Position numbers and translations under genes: made by a program. From positions 1 to 64,000 of the forward strand of contig CADCFX010000001.1 in NCBI GenBank assembly GCA_902800945.1: 64,000 bases of DNA. Reading direction: 5' to 3'. The DNA comes from an uncultured Erysipelotrichaceae bacterium. GTDB taxonomy: Bacteria; Bacillota_I; Bacilli_A; RF39; UBA660. This document shows, piece by piece, positions 25,766 to 38,600 of this stretch; the first letter of the stretch is position 1, and each line of letters opens with the position of its first letter. Below the pieces are notes generated by a model. It had not been told where the DNA came from and did no database searches. It saw only the letters and a list, made by a program, of their open reading frames with translations.

Positions 25766-26167
25766 TTAGTCCTCCTTTGACTCATTTGATAGATCGTCTT
25801 CTATCATAAACATAATTGCATTTAAATCTTTTGTATTTATATCAATATTAGCATTAACTAATTCTGATAACTTAATTTTATAAATTTTAAGATTCTATTC
25901 TATATCTGCTAAATCTTTCAATTCTTGATTTACTAATTCCTATACATCATCTCCAAATATATAGGTTCCAGGTTTATTAGAATCTTCTTTCCCATATTTT
26001 TTTATAATAAAATTTCGAGATTTTTCTATTGAAATCCCTTCTTCTATTATTGTAAGAATATTTTTCTATATATAAAAATTTATTCTTATAGGAATTTCAA
26101 TATTATTAATATTAAAATCTTCTAGAGCTTTTGCATAAGAATAAATCTAATTATTAGTTAATTTCAT
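25766..26167 (-). CDS. Hypothetical tail-module protein, 133 aa
   Basis: This gene is visible only when TAG is read as sense: ATG at 26165-26167 (ribosome binding site AAAGGAGTTTAAA), in-frame TAGs at 26147, 26066, 25940 and 25895, and TAA at 25766-25768. The product starts MKLTNN-[TAG]-IYSYAKAL and is largely alpha-helical and charged (NLKIYKIKLSELVNANIDIN), rich in Asn, Ile and Lys. The stop lies 4 bases before the start of the next small gene. The pair may encode coupled helical accessories of the tail tip; function is unknown. Confidence 0.72.
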
Positions 26168-26178
26168 TTTAAACTCCT

Positions 26179-29100
26179 TTAACTCTTTGCTTGGAAGTTT
26201 TGTGTAACCCAAGTCTAAGTAGCATAACCCGATAAACTTTGATGACTAGTTAAATACCCTTGATTTGATACCCAAGTTTGAGTAGCAATTGTGCCACTAG
26301 GTAAATTATCAACAGCAGAAGGAACTCCAGTAATTTTACTCCAAGCTACTGATTTAATTTTTGCATTAGTAACTGCTTCATCTGCAATATAACTAGTTGC
26401 AATACTGCTAGCCGGTAAAGTTACACTATTTGAAATCTCTAAACTCATTCCAGATAATTTTAATCCTGCTTCTACATTATTACCTTTTACAGTTCCAGAA
26501 CAAGTAATTTTATTAGATGCTGAAAACTCTTTTCCAGTAATTGTTGGAGCAGTTACTTTGTCACTTGAAGAAACCGTACCTGTAGCATAAATTTGGCCTC
26601 CAACTGTAATACCTCCAGTATAAGCCTAAATAGAACATCCACTAAAAGATATCCCACTACTACTAATTGTAACATCTCCATTACTCAATGTACCATCTCC
26701 AACCGTCCATCCACCAAGAGTTCCTGTTGTAATTGTACAATCATCAATATTACAAGATGAAATATCTGCACTTTCAATTGTACCGCTAGTAATTGTGCAA
26801 TCATCAATATTACAAGATGAAATATCTGCACTTCCAATTGTTCCACTGGTAATTGTACAATCATCAATATTACAAGATGAAATCTCTGCACTTCCAATTG
26901 TTCCATTAGTAATGTCTGCTTTATCAATTTTTGCTTCATTAATACTTGCGCCATTACAAGTTAAATTCCCATTATCATCTACTTTAAATTTAATTCCTAA
27001 TGATACACCTTTAGTTCCAAAATAAATATTTCCAGTAGAATTATAAGCATTTTCTGATTTGCTAGCAGAACCTCTCCAAAGACCATTTTTATCAAATTTA
27101 AAAGGTCCAATTTCACCACCTGTTGAAGCATCAATATAACTACACCATAGCTTTCCATCCCAATTTACTTTAAAATTATTATAAACATTTATAGGATAAT
27201 TTGAACTTCGTGCATTATATTCGACCCAACAAGATCTTTTAGTATCTTCGCCTTCTTCTCCAGCATTAGCATCACTACCAGTTTTTTTAGTTTTGTAAAC
27301 ATGATACATTTTAATCATAGTAGCACCATTACTAAAATCTAATGTTGCACCTTGTTTACCATTAACAAAATCACTTGATCGTAATACTAAATTACTTTTA
27401 TCTATAGTAATTAAAGTAACTTCTTTAGGCTTATTAACTGCATTTGCATCTGTATTCCATCCATCTCCATTAGTTGCAACATTGCCTTCAGGATCTTTTT
27501 TCTTTATTTCGAAATACGGTCGTCCTAAACTTGATAATTTAAAATATGATTTACTATTAGGATCTATTCCTTGTAAATCAAAATTATAACCTGTTAAAGT
27601 TCCTTTAGCAATATCAATTCTCATTCCAGATTTGCCATACTACCAATCATGTGACTATAATAAAAATGCTGTTTTCGTAATGTCTAAAATATTAAGATCA
27701 ACTTTACGAGCACGATCACTATCATCAACAATTTTTCTCCAAAAACGTTGTTTTTTAGTAGAAGTATCTGGTATTGCCCAAGCATTATATTGACTTTGAG
27801 TAAAACTTCCATAATTAACAGCAGTATCATCCCAATTAATGGTTTCTGTTGTCTATGTCGTTTTAGTACCATCTGGATTTGTAACTTCTCTAGTACTAAT
27901 ATTTATTGTACATTTATATAATTTTCCTTCTTTTTCTAATAATGAATTAAAATCATTCCAAGAATCAAAAGGCTCTAAAATATCTGCCCCTTCATTATTT
28001 TTATAATGAACTCTAAGATATGGATTGCCATCATCGCTCATCTGGATATAAGATCCATTATATTTAGCATTTCCAGCATCCTAATGAACAGATTTTAATG
28101 AAAAATTATATGCCTAAAAAGATCCTCGTTTTATATCAAAATAAAGACCTTTTCCAAGTCCTTTTCTCCAATTTTCCAATTGAGCATCAGTAGCATTAGC
28201 CGGAGGCGCATCATTTCCAGTCTATTTCTACCAATCATCTGATTGGATATGATAATCCTGTTTACCAATAAAAACTAATTTATTACCAATTTCACTAGTT
28301 ATCGCAAAATATGGTTCTGTTAATGTTCCGAATGGATTTATCTAAATTCTAGCTTGCGTTTTATCATCTTGTCCATTATATTTTGCATATCGACCACGGA
28401 TATCAATAGTTCCGCGGTCCATATCAATTTTCATGCCTTCTGGTTCATCAAGACCCATTTTACTATAATTTAAGTAATGAGAACTTTGAATTGTTCCACT
28501 ATTACCGTCCATTAAAATTTGGCCTCGGCCAGATTTACCTAAAAAGGCTTTACCATTTATATTAAAACCAAAAGATTTTACTCCCGCATGAAAACCATAT
28601 AGCCCAGTACCAGTATAATAACTTTTATAATCATCCATAGCAGAAGGCGTACTATAAAGAGGTTCACCAATTACTTTATCAAGGCGACCCATCATTATAC
28701 CATTAAATTGATTTTGACTATCTTTATAGCCAGCACCTACCATTGCTGATAATATTGTACCATTATCTTTATCAAAAGTCAAACTACCATCCCAAGAATT
28801 CATCATTGCTGAATTATAAACTCTTTGAGATATATAAAGAGGTAAAATAAATACAATATTTGAACCTATTTTAGCATAAATACTAATTTGAGTACCATTA
28901 TCTTGTAAATACATTGCAGGTACAGTTATTTTTCCTTCAGAAGAATCTATCTAAGGATAATAACGAATTTCTGTGACTTTCTAAGAAGTCCCAACTTTAG
29001 TATTTTTAGTATCAGGGCCATATTCAATATTCCATTCAACTCCACTGTATTCTCTGGTTTTTCTAGTTGAATAATCATAATAATATATTTTAAATGGATC

Positions 29101-32100
29101 TTTAAAATATTTAGGTTCAACACCAGAAGAATTATAAGTAATATTAGAAGTTCCATCAAATCTAGTTAAATCTTCTGAAGACCTTACAGGAATACATAAA
29201 TAAGTTGTTAAAGTAACAAAATCTTCTTTTTCTGTGACAGTTGAAGGATATGCAACTGGAGCTGCAGCAGTATCTTCTGTCGCATAATTATCCTAATATT
29301 CTAAATTATCTGTTTTAGAAGCATTTGCATCATACTAATTACCTAATCCGGCAACAGCCTCAGTCATTTTCGTTTTAGGTTTTACTTTAGTCTAACATTC
29401 ACATTTTAAAATATAGTGCATATAATTTGCTGGAACAGTAGTATTAGTATTTAAATTAATTGTAGTTCCAGTAGTAGAACTTAAAGATAATCCTTTTGTA
29501 CTACTATCAGTTTGACTATACCAACTCCATTTAAATCCACTCTATTCATGAGTAACATCATTACCATTATAATCTAACACTCTTGCTGTAACACTTACTG
29601 AATTTCCACCCATCACTATAGCAGGCACTTTTTCATCTAAAGCAATAGTAAAAGTATAATCAGTACCATTTGTTCCAGTAGGGCCAAAGAATAATTCGCA
29701 TTCTGCTTCTAACGGTTTATTATTTTTAATAATTTCGCATTTAATAATATTGTTAGAATTGGTCTAAGTATATAAAGATTTTATTCTAAAATATTGTTCA
29801 GTTGTATCTGCTTCTTCTGTGCCGGCAACCACATTGTTATGCGCCGCAGCAGTCCGAGTAATAATATAATACTCTGGATCAGAATTATCAAATACAGTAT
29901 CATTTCTTAAATAATACCCTTTATTTGTTGCAATAGTAGAGTTGAAAGTTGATCCACTTCTACTATATGATTTTGTTGAAGGGTTATAAGTATAATATTC
30001 CCCAAATGCATAATTTGCCGCAGTAGGTTGGGGATCTGCGACATCATATTCTCTATATTCTATATCTCTTTCTGGAGGCTAAATCATAGTATTCATTTTT
30101 GGAATTTTCCATACTATTTTTTCAGCTGTATCTATTCTAGATTCTCCAGTTAATAAAGTCGTATATTTTGCAGTTATAATTCTTGATTTTCGAGCTTCAG
30201 CATCATTTAAAATACTGCCATCTGAATTATAACAATTATAACTTCCTTTAAAGCCAGCTTCGTCAACAGTTAAAGTTAAATCTTTAATAGTCTATAACTT
30301 AATTAAAGCTACTTCAGGATCTTCATTTAAAAACTCTAATGTATTACTTGTACAAGTTTTTATATTTCCTCTTGCAGTAGTTTCAATTTCATCAATTTTT
30401 GCTTTATAGCCGCCTTCTTGTGCTTTTTTACGCGCTTCAGTAACTAATTTAATATATTCTTTTTGAGAATTATTTAAAGCAGTTTGATCTTGAGTTAAAA
30501 ACTAATCCATAACCTATGTTACTACTGGAACAACAGTATTATTAGCAATCTAGCCAAAACTAACTGCATTATTTTGATTTTCATTTAAAGAAGTAATACT
30601 ATTATTTATAGCCTATTCTTGATTTTGAGTAAAACCAGTTAAAGGAGTAGAACTATGTATTATATTTCTAATTTGTTGTTCAAGATTCGCTTTTTGCTAT
30701 CTATAAGTATTTTTTAAATTATCTATTGATGTCCAAAATTGTTGATTTTTTACTGAAGTTGTTTTAAATAAATTAGAAATACTAGTTTCATAATTTGTTT
30801 TTAATGTTGCTAATTGTTTTTGTAAAGATTCTATCTAAGCAGGTCGTTCATCAGCAACAGCAACGTTTTCACCAGCACTATTTGTTTCTGTTGGAATTTG
30901 AGGTCTATTACTTAAAATTCTCTAAAATTCTTGATAATAAACTCCATTTAAACGTCTTTTCTATGAAGCTTTTTCAGCACTAATAACACCTACCTAAGAT
31001 TCAATCTAATTTAAAGCTTCATTGTATTCATCAAGACTTAATTTATACTAATATTCTAAATCATATTGATTTAAAACTGTTTCAATTGCTCCTAATTGAC
31101 TTTTTAATTCTGTTAATTCATCATTATCATAAAGTTGAGCTTCTATATACTCTTCAGAAGGAGATTCTATAATAACTTTTATCATTTCATGATATTCTAA
31201 TAAATTAGGGTCTATTTCTGCTGTAAATTTATTTCTAAATTGAGGCATTTCTACCCAAAATGGACCTGCTAATTTATCATAATCATTGGGTACTTCATCT
31301 GTTAAATGATAACGATACCAATGAATTTTTGTCATTACATTTCCATCTAAATCTTTTGGAAGTTCATCAGCAGATTTTATAGCATAAATTCTATCAATCT
31401 AAGCTCCTGATTCTGTAGAATTTAATAAATTTTTATCATTATTATCTTTATATTCTACTCTAATCCAACGTAAATGTAAAACTTTATGATTTATATCTTT
31501 TATTCTAGCATTAGCAATATCTATATTGCTTGTGCCAGTATAATCATATTGTGGATATTTCTTTTGTACTGAATCCGTTAATCTATCTACATATGTTGAA
31601 GTATTAAAAGTATATAACAATGCAGTATCTTCTTTAAATTTTTCTGGATCAAAAGCGTAACCCACACTAATAAAAGGATTTTTTACAAATAAATTATTAG
31701 AATTAGCATCTGCTGAAACTGGTATTCCTTCTGTTTCAATAAAATCTCCATTTTGAAAAAAGACAAGACTCATTCCATAAATAGATTCTATTTTAGAAAT
31801 ATCAAAAACAATTTCTTGTTTATAAAAAGTTTCAAAATTATAAGGATCTCCATACATATCAGCAGTATCTAAAAAGAAATGATGATAAACATCAACACTC
31901 TAATCATAATTACCATTCTATAATTGAGGTTTTTGATCAATAATATCTAATCTTAAACCATAATTACCTTGAATAATTTTACTACCAAGCCAAGATCTAA
32001 AATCTGCTGTTAATCCTAATAATTCATAACCTTTTAAAGGTTCATTCATATTAGACCAAGACCATATAATTTTTTGTTTCTAAGATCCATTTGCTATTAG

Positions 32101-32499
32101 TCCTATCTCGCCTAAATTATCTTCAATAAGATTTCCTGTAATATCTATATAGGTTTCCATTGGAGATTTATAAGTATAAAACTTAGCATTTGTATCTTCT
32201 GGTATATATTTACCAATAATAATTTTATCCTATGTAAAATCACCCTTTGGTACACTTACATAGACCTAATCTCCTGCACCATATAGAACATCAGAAAATG
32301 CTTTAAAAGAAGTTGTTCCATCAGTAACAATATAATCTCCTTTTGTAGCATTACTGCTATCTTCTATAGTACAAAGAATAGTCTAATCATATGGTAAATT
32401 TTCAATACGTTTAGATATAATAGTATCCATAGCAGTAAATAACTTTTCCATATTTTCAGTCATTTTACTATTTAAAGCACTATTTAAATCTTGCGCCAT
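26179..32499 (-). CDS. Giant tail-tip/receptor-adaptor protein, 2106 aa
   Basis: ATG at 32497-32499 behind AAAGGAGGATAATCAT, with its own promoter just upstream; TAA at 26179. Around 37 in-frame TAGs are read through without a single TAA or TGA in 2106 codons. The N-terminus (MAQDLNSALNSKMTENMEKL, then YDQTILCTIEDSSNATKGDY and IIIGKYIP) matches the start of large tail proteins that follow the tape measure in Clostridia phages. Residues about 530-640 form a Gln/Lys/Glu-rich coiled coil. The C-terminal part has beta-rich fibre modules (GLYGFHAGVKSFGFNINGKA, SWDGSLTF) and, at about 1863-1926, three 20-residue repeats of the type ADISSCNIDDCTITSGTI. It is probably the tail-tip protein that carries the receptor-binding fibres. 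Confidence 0.85.
26722..26911 (-). repeat. Three tandem 60-bp repeats in tail protein gene
   Basis: Three nearly identical 60-bp units (boundaries about 26731, 26791 and 26851) encode a 20-residue repeat with the core SSCNIDDCTIT. Units differ at only a few bases, which suggests recent duplication. Each unit carries two Cys residues, unusual for this Cys-poor protein. The region is coding, not a CRISPR array. Confidence 0.85.
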
Positions 32500-32527
32500 A
32501 TGATTATCCTCCTTTCTCTCCATATCT

Positions 32528-32556
32528 ATTATATCATAAAAAATGAACAAAGTCAC
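32528..32556 (-). promoter_or_regulatory. Sigma-A-like promoter before tail-tip operon
   Basis: On the minus strand GTGACT (-35), a 17-bp spacer and TATAAT (-10) are seen; the spacer ends in TGA, giving an extended -10 TGATATAAT. It lies between the tape-measure terminator and the ribosome binding site of the 2106-aa gene, so it would restart transcription for the tail-tip genes. Confidence 0.72.
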
Positions 32557-32575
32557 TTAACTTTAATAGTCCAAA

Positions 32576-32607
32576 TAAAAAAATGGGCAAGAAATTAATC
32601 TTGCCCA
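32576..32607 (-). terminator. Rho-independent terminator after tape measure
   Basis: A TGGGCAAGA / TCTTGCCCA stem with a 6-base loop is followed on the minus strand by TTTTTTTA. It starts 8 bases after the TAA of the tape measure gene. Confidence 0.88.
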
Positions 32608-32615
32608 AATTTTAA

Positions 32616-35600
32616 TTATCTATTTGCATATTGACTAGCTAATCCAATAAGATTTTCAAATGCAGCACTAATTTCATTACGATCAGTTGCATTTGGAAAG
32701 CTTGCACTAATTTCAACATGTTGATTTAAATCTCTACTATTTGTTCCAACTCCACCTGCGCTTACTCCAGATGATAATCCTCCAGCAGCAGCAAGAGCAT
32801 TAAGATTAATAGTAGAACTGATTTGTCTTAAAATATCAACCGCACTTAACATATTCGCAGTATCTTCTTTATTTAAAACTAATTCCTTTTGATGTAATAC
32901 TGCCCATCGGCCTTCATTTTCATCTGCAGACCATTGTCCAGTATAACCACCAGATTTTAAATGCCAAGAACCATAACGCCATTTGCTAAAATCAGTAATT
33001 CCAGAATAATGTCCATACCACGCACCAGAATGTACTAAACCTTCACGACCCATTCTATTAACATTTGCTTGAACATCCCATGCTTGCTGATCTGTTAATC
33101 CAGAAGCGACTAATCTTTGATGTCGAACTGGATCATTAGACCATCCATAATTACCATTCCAAATAGCTAAAGCTAAACCGTCTTTATCTTTCTAACTTAA
33201 AGATCTTCTTCCTCTATTGCCTCTTCCTCCTCCTCTACGGCCGCTTGGTCTTCTATCACCAGTTCTTCTATCTCCCGTCCTTCTGTCATCTGTTCTACGA
33301 GGTTTGTCTGGTTCTTTTTCTCCTTCAGAAATCTATTCTTCAAATCCTGCCAATTTATTTTTTACTGCAGTTATAGCATCTCCTAATGTTTTACATTTTG
33401 TTGAAATTTTACCAATAATATCATCCATTTCTTTTTCCATAGTTTTTAATGCTTCAACCGCAGCTGAAAATAACTCTTTAGTTTCAGTAGCAATCTATTC
33501 CATTTTTTCTTTTAATAAATCAGATTCTTCTCCCAATTTTGAAATTTCTGTTTCTGCAGTATCTCCATAATTATTAATATCATAACCAGCTTCTTCAAAA
33601 TCTTCTTTAGTATTTTCCATAAAATCATCAGTATATTCATTAGCTCTTCCCCAAGCTTCTTGCATAGCATCAACATGCGCGTCGTGGGCTTCTTGCATTG
33701 TAGTAAAACCTGTTAATTTAGAATATGTAGTTTCATCAAAACTCTTTATATATTCAATATCAGCAGATTTTTGATCACCAGTCAAAGCCACATATGTATT
33801 AACATAATCTTCATTAATATGTTTAGAATCATCTATTGCCACACCAAATTGATCAAATACATTTTGATAACTTTGTCTATAATCATCTTGAATTCTTGCT
33901 AATTCTGTAAAATATGCTTCTGAACCTATTTCAAAGTTTTGATATAAATTTTCCATATCCGCAGTATAAGCAGCATCTAAATCCATTAACTATTGCTGTA
34001 ATTCTTCAATATATTCTGCATTTAATTTACGCATTTCATAAATTTTAGCATTATAATTTTCTTCAGCTGCAGCAACATCTGTCGGATCTGCAGTATATAC
34101 GTATCCTACATTACCTTCATTATCACGAGTCAATGAAACTTTAGATTTAGCATTTTGAGCATCTTCAAATTCTGCTTTTGCAACAAGTAAATCACGTTCT
34201 TTTTCCATCATTTGAATTTGATACTCAGACAATTTATTACCGCTTTCATATGCTTCATTAATTTTTTCTTGTAATTGCAATAATTCACGTTTTGCTTTTG
34301 GATTAGAAGCTTTATCAATATCTTGTTGTAAACCAAGATTTAATTTTTGAAGTCTATAAACTTTTTCATAATCTTCAACATAAGTACTATTAGCTTGATT
34401 AAAACGCTCAAAAGCATGCTATAAAGCATCTATAGTTCCAGAAGCACCAGAAACAGCAGAATTAAAATCACGAATGATACCTTGCATACCAGTTTCAAAT
34501 AATTTATATGCTTCTTCAACAGTCATTGTAAATTCTTCTTGTACTTCTCTTGTTTGATCAAGAATTTCAGTATCAATTTCATCTACTGTATCTTGCCATT
34601 TATAAACATCTTCTTGCCAAGTATCTATCATTCCTTGAATTTCTTCTGGAGTTGCCACAGAAGCTTCACCAGCAGACTAACTATGTTTTACTACTTCATC
34701 CCAATTTTGAATGCCTAAACTTTTTGCTTTTTTATTTATAGAATTGTTATAATTATCTTCTATTTTTTTCTGGGCTTTCTTTTCAATATTATCTAATTGT
34801 TTATTTGTACTTGCATCAATATCTGTAATAGTTTTATTTAATTTAGCCTGTATTTCCTATTTTTGTTTAGTTAAAGAATCTACCATATTTTTAGCTTGTT
34901 TAGCTTGATTATCTTGTGAATCAGCTAAAGCTAAAAATTCATTTGATTTATTAGCATATTTCTGACTTTTTGCTTTTTTATTCTTTTTATTAGCATCTTT
35001 AGCTAAAGTTTTATAATCTTGTGCTTTTAATCGATTTTCATCTGCCTGTTTTGAATATTTTTCTTCTATTTTCTAATATTCTTTAAGTTTTTGTTCAATT
35101 GCAGATAATTCGCCTTTAGCCATATCCTAAGCTGCTTTTTTCTGACTTGAAGCGTTATCTTTAATAGCTTTACTTTGAGCTTTTGCCTACTCTTGAATTT
35201 CTTTAGTAGTATTTTTCTAACTCTTCTGATAATCTTCTGCATATTTTTTTAATTTTTCTAATTGAGTTACTTGTTTTTTAGCATTATCTAAACCGCTTTG
35301 GGCTTCAACCTTTTGAGCTTTTGTAGCTTCTAATTGAGTTCTTGCTGCACGAGCAATATTTCTTTGTTGTTCATAAATCTTTTTTTGAATATCATATTCT
35401 TTTTCAGAAGTCATACCAGTTCTTTGGCGACCAATAATATCTATAACATCCAAATAACCCTAAGAAAGTTCTTTTATTTTTTTCTATCTATCAATAACTT
35501 TATCCATGCGGTCTTGCATTTCTTCATAAACGTCTCTCATTCTTTCAAAAGCATCATTTACCTTTTCTTGCATACTTTCTGCTTCTTCCATCATTCCTCT

Positions 35601-38600
35601 TATAGATTCACTTATAGCTTCTAACCATTCTTCATCAAAATCTGGACGTTTACCTAAAGTTTTAATTAATTCTTCTGCCTCTTTTCCGCCTTTACGTAAA
35701 GTATCAACAATAGCTTTTCCATCTAATCGACCTGAACTTTCATCATTACCATAAATTTTTGCTCCAGTGTCTTTATCAGTTCCAATTACTTTCATTTTAT
35801 TAGTTTTTTCACCAAAGAAATCTATAAGAGATTTTTCATAGGCTGCACTTTTATCTGCAGATGCTTTTGCTTGTTTTCCAAGATTAGCAATCGCTGCAGC
35901 AGCCTTTTCAGCTCTATCTCCTATACGACCTAATAAAAACTCTAAACGTTCTAATCCTTCATCCTCAATATCTATTTTTATTTGTAATTTATATTTATCC
36001 TTTTCAAGCATCGCAGACATACGTTTATATTCAGCTTCAAGAATTTCATTCTATTTTTCCCAATATAAATCTTGTGATTCTTCATATTGAGCAAGAAGTT
36101 TATCCCACTGAGCAGCTTGAGCTTCTACCTTAGCAACAGTATTTTGTGCTTCTAACGCTGCAGCATGACGTTTTTGCCATTTTTTATAATCTGCATCTGA
36201 TTCTTTTTCTTCTTGATCTCTATATTTTAAATCATCATCAGTATATTTAGCTAATTCTGCATATGCTGCATTTAATTTTGCCACTTTAGCTTCTATTAAT
36301 TGATCATAATTAGTTAAAGTGCCATTTGCATCAAATTTAGCATCTATACCTAAGAAACTCTTTGAATCTGCGGCAGCTGAAGTATTCTTTTCTTCTGTTG
36401 TAACTACTTTATTTCCTTGTTTATCTTTTGTTATTTTTTCAGATGTAGTAACATATTTTGCTTTTGCTAATTCTTTAGATTCTTTAGTAGCATCTTTACC
36501 ACCCTTTAAAGCTAATTTATCTAATTTTATATTTTTTTCTACTTCTTTTAAATATTCTTTCTATTTAGCAATAATCTATTCTTGTTTCTTAATTTCGGCA
36601 TCCATTAATTCTAATTTAGATTTACCATAGGCACGATCTTTTGCACTACTAATTTTATCATATTGTTTTTCAAGATCTTCAAGCTAATTATTTAAAACGT
36701 GATAACGCTCTTTTTCTTCTCTAGAATCAACTTGCTAAGCAGCTCGTTTAGTAACATTTCTTGTTCTTGGACGATCTGCTCTGCCTCCACCACCACGGCC
36801 TTTATTATGAGCAAGAATTTGATTAATACCAACATAATAATTATGATTTCCAGAAACTTCAAAGTTATAAACAGGAATAAATCTTATATCAACTATAATT
36901 TTATCTATTTTATGTAAGGTTCCATTAGCAAATAATACAAAATCACCAGTCTATAATTCAGATGCAGGAATCCAAGAAGTTTTATTACCTCTGGTAATAT
37001 AGAATCTGTGAATACCAGTTACTTCTAATTTTTCATCCCCTATATATAAAGTATAAATTGGTTCATTTAAAATATGAATCATTGTTTGAACAACTTTACT
37101 ATATTCATTTCGTTTTTTCTTTTCATTATAAGATAAAACAATATCTCCAATAGCAATATTTTCAATTCTTTCAAATCCAGAAGATGTAGAAATTAAAGTT
37201 CCAGCAATAAAACATCCACCACCACGGCCTCGACCGCCTCCTCCAGAAGGAGATGTAGCTTGTCTTGCTGAATGTTTCATTCCACCACCAGATGATTTGT
37301 TAGCAGAAGTAACTCTTAAAGCAAATGCTTTATTTTCTTTAGTCGCTGTTTCTTGTTCAGGCTATGGAGTTACATCTAAAGCATCATAAGTCCAATCTGT
37401 TTCAATTCCTGCTGTTTCTTTTGGAGCAACTCCGCCTTCACTTGAACTCATAGCTACACCAGGAACATGTACAGTACCAGTAATTGGATGAGTTGATCCT
37501 TCCCATCCCATAGTTTCATGCTATTCTTCTGCAGTTGTATCTTCTTCAATAACTTCTGCATCAACACCCATTGAAGCTAAATAATCGGTTGCTTGTGCTG
37601 CTGTCATACCAGCGGCATTAACCATATCGGTCATAGCCTATAATACTTGAGCATCATCTAAACTAGCACCAATTTCAATATCATCAAATGGAGTTCCTGT
37701 AATTTCTTCAATAGCATTATAAATTTGATCTCTATCAGAATAAAAACGATCTGTATCTATACCGACTTGTGCTAAAACATCCTAACCTGCTTTTTCAAGC
37801 AATTCATTATAAGCTTCTTCAGAGCCTTCTGCGGCTTGTTTCATTAATTCAAGATTATCTGCATTATTTAAGAAATCTTTAGATAAACCATCCATATTCA
37901 TGCCTAACATATCAGACATAGCATTTCCGACTTCATCTAAAACTTCTGCCTAATCTTCATTTACTGAAACTAATCTTTTTCCATCTTTTTGACAATCTTT
38001 TAAAGTATCTTGCCACTTATCGTAGCTTTTTTCTAATTTATCAACGGTTTTTGAATATCTTAATATATCTGAAGCTATTTTCTATGCTTCTTTACTATCA
38101 TCAGCAATATCTTTAGATAATCCCTAAAACGCTTCTCCTGCATCTTCTGTACCTTCAGCAATTTTCTTTAATGTTTTAGAAAGATCTTCCCACTAATCTA
38201 AATCAATATCAGGATCTTTTAAAGCTTTATCATATAATTCTTCTAATTTTTCGTTAATAATATCAACATTATCTATTGTACCATTTTTTATTGCGTCATC
38301 TAAATCTGTAAAGCTTTCACATAAATCTGCAACGCCCTATTGTACATCTACTGGAACATTCCAATCTTCAGAAAATACTTGATGAATATTTTCAGCAACC
38401 TATTGAACAGAATATTCTCCAGATTCCAATCCTTCTTTAAGAATATTTGCTGCATTTGGACCATCAATACCAATAGTATTAAATAATCCCTATAGTGGTT
38501 CATTACCATCTTGTGCAGCTTGTGCTAAATCCATAATTGCATCTTTAGTTTGATCATAAGCTTCAGTTCCTGCAGTTAAGTCTTGAGGCACTGCAGCTCT

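Noticed and set aside
26722-26911. CRISPR-like array
   Set aside because: The repeats are contiguous 60-bp units without unique spacers and lie within a coding frame.
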